Translations under genes and position numbers: made by a program
Notes under the pieces: generated by a model
Database searches by the model: none
Seen by the model: the letters and a program-made list of their open reading frames with translations, nothing else
What the model was told of the DNA's origin: nothing
DNA from: GCA-2731375 sp047518225
Lineage (GTDB): Bacteria > Pseudomonadota > Alphaproteobacteria > GCA-2731375
Reading direction: 5' to 3'
Assembly (NCBI GenBank): GCA_047518225.1
Contig: JAKZRK010000182.1
Span: forward strand, 1-10,537
DNA length: 10,537 bases
In this document: positions 6,452-10,537 of the stretch, piece after piece
Layout of the letters: each line of letters starts with the position of its first letter
How positions within the stretch are numbered: position 1 is the first letter of the stretch

Positions 6452-7034
6452 GGCCAAGGTTTCCTCTATCTGCGTCTATTGTGGCTCTCGATTTGGCCCA
6501 CAACAAGGTTACCGCGATACCGCCGTCACCCTTGGTCAAGAAATCGCGAGGCGCGGCATGCGGATGATCTATGGCGGCGGCCACGTGGGCCTGATGGGGG
6601 CAACGGCGGACGCGGTCCTGGCGGCGGGGGGCGAGGTGATCGGCGTGATTCCGAAACATTTGCTGGAACGCGAAGTGGGCCATCACGGCCTGACCGAATT
6701 GCGTGTGGTCGACACCATGCACAGCCGCAAACAAATGATGTTCGAACTGGCCGACGCCTTCGTCGCCCTGCCGGGCGGTATCGGCACCCTGGACGAAACC
6801 TTTGAAATCATCTCCTGGCGGCAGTTGGGCCTGCACGACAAGCCATTGGTCATCCTGGACGACCGGGGCTATTGGCGGCCCCTGGCGGCGCTGTTGGAGG
6901 CGGTGGTGGCAGGCGGCTTCGCCAATCCGGGCATCGCGGATTTCTATGCCGTCGCGGAAGATGTGGAGCAGTTGTTCGACTGTCTGGCCGCCGCGCCACA
7001 ATCGCAGGGGCCGGGCCATCCGGAAAGACTGTGA
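6450..7034 (+). CDS. LOG-family protein (TIGR00730), probable nucleoside 5'-monophosphate phosphoribohydrolase
   Basis: 194 aa Rossmann-fold protein, the full family length. The N-terminus ICVYCGSRFG (7-16), YGGGHVGLMGATADA (41-55), SRKQMM (92-97) and the signature PGGIGTLDETFEI (108-120) carry the residues known for LOG enzymes (Arg93, Lys94, Gly109, Gly110, Thr113, Glu116). LOG proteins release the base from cytokinin riboside or other nucleoside 5'-monophosphates. Many bacterial members are mislabelled lysine decarboxylases, and the physiological substrate in most non-plant-associated bacteria is not settled. I chose ATG 6450 because AGGG lies 6 nt upstream (6440-6443). The ATG at 6444 would have no room for a ribosome binding site. 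The gene is divergent from, and abuts with zero spacing, the small exported protein gene, so its promoter must lie within that gene. Confidence 0.9.
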   Translation: MAKVSSICVYCGSRFGPQQGYRDTAVTLGQEIARRGMRMIYGGGHVGLMGATADAVLAAGGEVIGVIPKHLLEREVGHHGLTELRVVDTMHSRKQMMFELADAFVALPGGIGTLDETFEIISWRQLGLHDKPLVILDDRGYWRPLAALLEAVVAGGFANPGIADFYAVAEDVEQLFDCLAAAPQSQGPGHPERL

Positions 7035-7042
7035 GCGAATCT

Positions 7043-7071
7043 TTGACCTTCCCGGCATGGATGATTATGTT
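7043..7071 (+). promoter_or_regulatory. Candidate sigma70 promoter for icd
   Basis: TTGACC (7043-7048) and TATGTT (7066-7071) are separated by exactly 17 bp, matching five and four of six consensus bases. Transcription would begin near 7078, giving an icd leader of about 45 nt that contains the ribosome binding site AAGAGG (7111-7116). It begins just after the LOG gene stop, so icd probably has its own transcript. Confidence 0.5.
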
Positions 7072-7124
7072 CCGCCCGAACGAACAAACATCAGGTGGAT
7101 CAACCCGCCCAAGAGGTTAGGTAT

Positions 7125-8339
7125 ATGAGCAAGATCAAGGTGAAGACCCCTGTCGTGGAACTAGACGGGGATGAAATGACACGGATTATTTGGGCCTTTA
7201 TCAAGGAAAAATTGATCCTGCCCTATCTCGACATCGACCTGAAATACTACGATCTGGGGATCGAGAAGCGGGACGAAACAGACGATCAGATCACCATTGA
7301 TTGCGCCGAGGCGATCAAGGAATACGGCGTCGGCGTCAAATGCGCCACCATTACGCCGGACGAGGCGCGGGTCGAGGAATTCAACCTGAAATCCATGTGG
7401 CGCTCGCCCAACGGTACCATCCGCAACATTCTGGGCGGCACGGTGTTCCGCGAACCGATCATCTGCCAGAACGTACCCCGCCTGGTGCCGGGCTGGACCC
7501 ACCCCATCGTGATCGGCCGGCATGCTTTTGGCGACCAGTACCGGGCCACGGATTTCGTGGTACCGGGCAAAGGCAGGCTGACCATCAAGTTCGAGCCCGA
7601 GGACGGCGGCGAAGTGATCGAACGGGAAGTCTTTGATTTTCCCGGCGGCGGCGTGGCCATGGCCATGTATAACCTGGACGACTCGATCCGGGATTTCGCC
7701 CGCGCCTGTTTGAGCTATGGCATACAGCGCAAATGGCCGGTCCACCTGTCCACCAAGAACACCATCCTGAAGGCCTACGACGGCCGCTTCAAGGATTTGT
7801 TCGAGGAAGTGTTTGAGGCTGAATTCGCCGATACCTACAAGGCCGAGGGGCTGACTTACGAGCATCGCCTGATCGATGACATGGTGGCCTGCGCCTTGAA
7901 ATGGCAAGGCGAATTCATCTGGGCCTGCAAGAACTATGACGGCGATGTGCAATCCGACACCGTGGCCCAGGGCTTTGGCTCGTTGGGCCTGATGACTTCG
8001 ATCCTGATGACCCCGGATGGCAAAACGGTAGAGGCCGAAGCGGCCCATGGCACCGTCACCCGCCATTACCGCGAGCATCAAAAAGGCAACGAAACCTCGA
8101 CCAACCCCATCGCCTCGATCTTCGCCTGGACCGGTGGCCTGAAGCATCGCGGCCGCATGGACGAAACCCCGGATGTGACGCAATTCGCCGAGACCCTGGA
8201 AAAGGTCTGCGTCGAAACCGTGGAATCCGGCGCCATGACCAAGGATCTGGCGATCCTGATCGGCCCGCAACAAAATTTTCTGACCACCACCCAGTTCCTG
8301 GACACCCTTGACGAAAACCTGCAAAAGGCCATGGCCTAA
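7125..8339 (+). CDS. icd: NADP-dependent isocitrate dehydrogenase
   Basis: 404 aa, full length for the homodimeric eukaryote-like IDH type common in alphaproteobacteria. It oxidatively decarboxylates isocitrate to 2-oxoglutarate with NADP+ in the TCA cycle (EC 1.1.1.42). Substrate-binding residues are in place: SMWRSPNGTIRNILGGTVFRE (Ser94, Asn96, Arg100, Arg109), Arg132 in GRHAFGDQY, and Tyr139. Metal ligands are Asp251, Asp274 and Asp278 (RLIDDM, KNYDGDVQSD). Arg313 and His314 in HGTVTRHYREH give NADP rather than NAD preference. The catalytic Lys lies in LSTKNTILK. The ATG at 7125 (MSKIKVKTPVVELDGDEMTR) has AAGAGG upstream. A longer frame from 7095 adds ten residues unlike the family and lacks a ribosome binding site. 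It is a single-gene unit between a promoter candidate and a hairpin terminator. Nothing is abnormal in the sequence. Confidence 0.97.
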   Translation: MSKIKVKTPVVELDGDEMTRIIWAFIKEKLILPYLDIDLKYYDLGIEKRDETDDQITIDCAEAIKEYGVGVKCATITPDEARVEEFNLKSMWRSPNGTIRNILGGTVFREPIICQNVPRLVPGWTHPIVIGRHAFGDQYRATDFVVPGKGRLTIKFEPEDGGEVIEREVFDFPGGGVAMAMYNLDDSIRDFARACLSYGIQRKWPVHLSTKNTILKAYDGRFKDLFEEVFEAEFADTYKAEGLTYEHRLIDDMVACALKWQGEFIWACKNYDGDVQSDTVAQGFGSLGLMTSILMTPDGKTVEAEAAHGTVTRHYREHQKGNETSTNPIASIFAWTGGLKHRGRMDETPDVTQFAETLEKVCVETVESGAMTKDLAILIGPQQNFLTTTQFLDTLDENLQKAMA

Positions 8340-8367
8340 CCGTCCAGCCAGAGCCAAACAAACGAAG

Positions 8368-8403
8368 CAGGGCCCGTCGCAATCGGCGGACCCTGAATTT
8401 CTG
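8368..8403 (+). terminator. Hairpin terminator after icd, possibly bidirectional
   Basis: CAGGGCCCGTCG (8368-8379) pairs with CGGCGGACCCTG (8384-8395) across a four-base CAAT loop, with one mismatch and one G-U pair in the RNA. It lies about 30 bp after the icd stop. The following AATTTCT is a poor T-tract, so efficiency is uncertain. On the opposite strand the arm is followed by CTTCGTTTGTTTGG, so it may also end the convergent toxin-antitoxin transcript. Confidence 0.55.
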
Positions 8404-8462
8404 TGCTTGGCGTGGCGGATTTCAAAACACAAGACCGGGCCGCAATGCCCTGCCTGCTGGTC

Positions 8463-8852
8463 TCAGCGCAACCGCTCAGGTTCACGAAACTCCGATAGTG
8501 CCTGTTTAACCGCATCTGGCGTGACGCTGATGACTTTCAGGAAGTTTTGGGCGGCCTGGTCGGGTTCCGTCCGGTGCTGCTCCCAATCGCGCAGGGTGCC
8601 AATCGGAATATGGAACGCACGGGCGAAGGCTTCCTGTGTCAGTTTCAGGGAGTGCCGGATCAGCTTGGCATCGGCGATGGGCTTGAACTCTTCTAATTCC
8701 GCCGCCGTCAAGACCGGGTTGTCCGGGTCGCTTCGCGCGGCGCGGGCGATGTCCTCATCCGACAGGCCGTCAAGCCGCGCCTTTTCCTTGCGCGACAGCC
8801 GGCGCGGCGCATCAAATTTGGATACGGTTTTTGTAGTAGTATCGTCGTTCAT
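8463..8852 (-). CDS. HTH (XRE/YiaG-like) antitoxin-type regulator paired with BrnT toxin
   Basis: 129 aa. The N-terminal part is charged and holds LSDEDIARAARSDPDNPVLT (30-49), a DED...DPDxP segment also common in BrnA-type (COG3514) antitoxins. The C-terminal half is a helix-turn-helix of the YiaG/XRE type: IADAKLIRHSLKLTQEAFARAFHIPIGTLRDWEQHRTEPDQAAQNFLKVI (59-108), with the recognition-helix region IGTLRDWEQ. Its start lies 41 bp inside the end of the toxin gene, so the pair is one transcript with the toxin first, as in brnTA. The ribosome binding site is weak (AAAGG, 9 nt). The expected role is to neutralise the toxin and repress the shared promoter (family knowledge plus inference). The usual ribbon-helix-helix domain of BrnA is absent. 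Confidence 0.82.
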   Translation of the reverse strand: MNDDTTTKTVSKFDAPRRLSRKEKARLDGLSDEDIARAARSDPDNPVLTAAELEEFKPIADAKLIRHSLKLTQEAFARAFHIPIGTLRDWEQHRTEPDQAAQNFLKVISVTPDAVKQALSEFREPERLR

Positions 8853-9102
8853 CGCCGGTCGCCTTTCTTGCCGATATTATGCGCGTTACGTCTTCGCCAG
8901 CCAGCGAGTGCCTCTCATGGGTGATAACGACGTAGACCCCGTCTTCAACCCGCCCAATGACCTGCCAGCGGTCCTCGCCCTCGCGGCGCTGATAGCGTTC
9001 AATGCGACTGGCATCGCCAAAGATATAGACAGCGTAGTCAAACCGAACGCCATGTTTGGCCAGGTTCAAAGCTGCCTTGTTACCGTCCCATTGAAACTTC
9101 AT
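8812..9102 (-). CDS. brnT: BrnT-family toxin (RelE-like fold ribonuclease)
   Basis: 96 aa, normal for BrnT. The start MKFQWDGNKAALNLAKHGVRFDYAVYIFGD is the family signature (KFxWDxxKxxxNxxKHGVxFxxA). The middle has RWQVIGRVEDGVYVVITHE, and the end carries ISARKATGDERRYYY (76-90), equivalent to the ISAR(R/K)ATxxER of BrnT. Characterised BrnT (Brucella) is a RelE-like RNase that inhibits translation when not bound by its antitoxin. The ATG at 9102 fits the family start exactly. A longer frame up to 9345 runs into the end of the channel gene and is not coding. The end overlaps the antitoxin start by 41 bp. No clear Shine-Dalgarno is visible: the bases before the ATG are occupied by a palindrome and a -10-like TATAAT that overlaps the start codon. 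Confidence 0.9.
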   Translation of the reverse strand: MKFQWDGNKAALNLAKHGVRFDYAVYIFGDASRIERYQRREGEDRWQVIGRVEDGVYVVITHERHSLAGEDVTRIISARKATGDERRYYYKNRIQI

Positions 9103-9128
9103 TATACGGAAATTCCGTAGTTTTGCAA
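9101..9128 (-). promoter_or_regulatory. Putative toxin-antitoxin promoter with palindromic operator
   Basis: On the minus strand TTGCAA (9123-9128) and a perfect TATAAT (9101-9106) are 16 bp apart. The spacer holds a 15-bp perfect inverted repeat, TACGGAA-A-TTCCGTA (9105-9119). This is the layout of an autorepressed toxin-antitoxin promoter. The TATAAT shares its last bases with the toxin ATG (TATAATG), so a transcript from it would start inside the first codons. Either another promoter upstream is used and the palindrome acts as a roadblock, or the -10 match is fortuitous. Confidence 0.5.
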
Positions 9129-9173
9129 TAGTTCGGCGTATGAATTCCGGACAGGTTCCTTCAAATCCTGGTT

Positions 9174-10376
9174 TTATTCCCCCTCGCTGGGCTGGTCGCG
9201 GAGTTCCTCGTCGGGCATATCGCCCAGATCGCCGTGGGACCATTCTCCCTGGCCCAGTCGTTCGGCGGCGATTTCCTGGCGCAGTTTCGGCTCTGTTTCC
9301 ATCAGGCCGTTGAAATCGACTTTCATCAACTGCATCAAACGGCATTCGGTCAGGGCAAAGGCATGGGCGCGGCGGTGGGTGTCCTGCAACAGCGCAATCT
9401 CGCCAAAGAAATCACCCTCTTCCAGGGTCACGCGATGATCGTCAAGATCGATGATCACTTCCCCCGAGACGATGAAATACATGCTGTCCGCCGGGTGCCC
9501 GCGATGGACGATCTCGTAACCCGAGGGCACGGATTTAGAGCGTAACAGGCCACCGATCTTAGACAGGGAAACCGGGTCCAAATTGGCGAACAAGGGTACC
9601 CGCGCGACCATGCCCCAGGTGATGACGAAATCCCGCCGCCGGCTTTCATTGGTGAAGCCCGAGGCAATGATGGCGATGGGCAAGGCGTACATGGCAACGC
9701 CCAGCAGGGTTACCACGCCGCCAAAAATCCGCCCCAGGGCGGTGATGGGCACCACATCGCCATAGCCCACCGTGGACAGGGTGGCGAGCGCCCACCACAT
9801 GGAGGCGGGAATGGAGCCGAAAGCCTCCGGCTGGGCCTTTGCCTCGATGATCGTCATGATCGAGGCCGACAGCATCAATAGACCGAACATGATGATCACG
9901 ACGGCGACAAGGGCGCGGCGCTCCGCGTACAGCACCCGGCCCAGGGTGACGATGGTGGGCGAATACCGGGCCAGCTTCAACAGGCGCAGCAGGCGAAAGA
10001 TACGCAGGAAGCGCAAATCCAGGCCAATGATGCTAACCACCAACGAGGGCAGGATCGCCAGCAGATCGATGATCATAAAGGGCGACAGGGCATAGCGCCG
10101 CCGTGCCTCGGCCGCGGACAGGCGTTTCAGGGGGAGATGTTCTGTACAGACCCAAAGGCGGGTGAGGTATTCGGTCGTGAAGATGGCCAGGGAGACGCTT
10201 TCGAAGATGGCAAATAAGGTGACGTGCGCGGCGCCGATATCCGGCATCGATTCCAGGGCCACGGCCAGGACGTTGGCGACGATCAACAGACCCAGCAGAA
10301 AATCAATCAGGCGCTGGCTGAATTTGGCCCGGTTGCCACCCTCCAACAGATCATATAGCCGCCGCTTGATCGACAT
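9174..10376 (-). CDS. Six-transmembrane voltage-sensor-like K+ channel with C-terminal cyclic-nucleotide-binding domain
   Basis: 400 aa. S1 (about 23-43), S2 (51-73), S3 (98-115), then S4 (120-137, LRFLRIFRLLRLLKLAR) with a basic residue about every third position, S5 (153-175), a pore helix, the K+ selectivity filter STVGYGD (201-207), and S6 (214-241). A cyclic-nucleotide-binding domain follows at about 260-370. Its phosphate-binding cassette GDFFGEIALLQDTHRRAHA (321-339) keeps Gly325-Glu326 and Arg335, so cAMP or cGMP binding is likely. There is an acidic tail at 378-400. The protein resembles the bacterial MlotiK1 type. The ATG at 10376 (MSIKRRLYDLLEGG) matches typical family N-termini. 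The GTG-initiated frame up to 10496 would run through insertion-sequence DNA and is rejected. The spacer upstream is interrupted by a mobile element, leaving at most about 25 bp of native leader. The only Shine-Dalgarno-like run is GGGGGG 11 nt away. Confidence 0.92.
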   Translation of the reverse strand: MSIKRRLYDLLEGGNRAKFSQRLIDFLLGLLIVANVLAVALESMPDIGAAHVTLFAIFESVSLAIFTTEYLTRLWVCTEHLPLKRLSAAEARRRYALSPFMIIDLLAILPSLVVSIIGLDLRFLRIFRLLRLLKLARYSPTIVTLGRVLYAERRALVAVVIIMFGLLMLSASIMTIIEAKAQPEAFGSIPASMWWALATLSTVGYGDVVPITALGRIFGGVVTLLGVAMYALPIAIIASGFTNESRRRDFVITWGMVARVPLFANLDPVSLSKIGGLLRSKSVPSGYEIVHRGHPADSMYFIVSGEVIIDLDDHRVTLEEGDFFGEIALLQDTHRRAHAFALTECRLMQLMKVDFNGLMETEPKLRQEIAAERLGQGEWSHGDLGDMPDEELRDQPSEGE

Positions 10377-10399
10377 GGCGCCGAATGCCCCCCGTAACC

Positions 10400-10537
10400 T
10401 AGCAGTCTGTCGGATTTGAGGGTGTTTTGACGCTACAATTCTGCTCTGTTCTGGTATGATTCTTGATGAAGAATTTTCGCTCTTATGACCGTTCACAACG
10501 GATGCTTTTGCCGCCTGATCTTAAGGACTGGGTGGCC
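10400..10537 (+). mobile_element. Left end of an IS1182-like insertion sequence, cut by the window edge
   Basis: The block from about 10400 to the edge is less GC-rich than its surroundings and leads into a transposase start. The outer end probably begins at TAGCAGTCTGTCGG (about 10400-10413), next to a CTAG at 10399-10402. The partner terminal repeat lies outside the window, so the boundary is an estimate. An extended -10-like TGGTATGAT (10452-10460) precedes the transposase ATG. Confidence 0.6.
10466..10537 (+). CDS. IS1182-family transposase, N-terminal fragment (runs off the window)
   Basis: Only the first 24 codons are inside the window: MKNFRSYDRSQRMLLPPDLK, then DWVA. The FRxYDxxQxxLLPPxLxDWV motif is the typical start of IS1182-family (DDE) transposases, normally followed by P-E-D/G-H-L. 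The frame is open to the edge. No Shine-Dalgarno is evident. It lies divergent from the channel gene, and the minus strand opposite it should not be read as channel coding sequence. Confidence 0.75.
   Translation, partial: MKNFRSYDRSQRMLLPPDLKDWVA

Noticed and set aside
7161..8432. Long antisense open frame opposite icd
   Set aside because: High-GC antisense shadow of a highly conserved gene, with an anonymous His/Gly-rich product and no ribosome binding site support.
9103..9345. Long upstream extension of the BrnT frame
   Set aside because: It overlaps the 3' end of the channel gene in another frame and has no similarity to BrnT; the family start is at 9102.
10377..10496. 40-residue N-terminal extension of the K+ channel from a GTG at 10496
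   Set aside because: It reads antisense through the transposase start and the insertion-sequence end, and channel homologues begin at about MSIKRRLYDLLEGG.

Overview
The window is high-GC, gene-dense bacterial chromosome, most likely from an alphaproteobacterium, possibly Rhodospirillales-like. This rests on overall protein flavour (eukaryote-type NADP isocitrate dehydrogenase, a LysM/Ig-like envelope protein, a BrnT toxin, abundant GGGAG ribosome binding sites), not on a phylogenetic marker, so the taxon is only a guess. Eleven complete or near-complete genes are supported, plus a partial transposase at the right edge. No tRNA, rRNA or CRISPR was seen, and no gene-free stretch exceeds about 140 bases.

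Left part (140-3778): a metabolic block. A crotonase-superfamily protein and an AhpD/carboxymuconolactone decarboxylase-like protein form a tight minus-strand pair (2 nt apart). A luciferase-like (LLM) oxidoreductase diverges from them on the plus strand. It converges on a minus-strand pair made of a second LLM oxidoreductase and a small conserved protein of unknown function. The second LLM gene carries an apparent 1-nt deletion in a C-run about 20 codons from its natural end, which fuses it in the raw reading to the small downstream gene. Together these look like an acyl-CoA/xenobiotic catabolic neighbourhood, but no substrate can be read from the sequence.

Middle (3839-7034): cell-envelope genes on the minus strand. 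They are a membrane-anchored LysM protein with a 27-bp-period coding repeat, a periplasmic diheme cytochrome c, and a small exported protein overlapping the cytochrome gene by ATGA. The small exported protein and the divergent LOG-family (TIGR00730) gene start on the same CATG, so their start codons overlap on opposite strands.

Right part (7035-10537): icd (NADP isocitrate dehydrogenase) has a good promoter candidate and a terminator hairpin. Next comes a minus-strand BrnT-type toxin with an HTH antitoxin in place of the usual ribbon-helix-helix BrnA. A 15-bp perfect palindrome lies between promoter-like boxes at the toxin start. Upstream on the same strand is a six-transmembrane cyclic-nucleotide-gated type K+ channel. 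The window ends in the first 24 codons of an IS1182-like transposase, whose element seems to have inserted only about 25 bp upstream of the channel start codon. The left edge (1-139) may also be the end of a mobile element, but this is weak.
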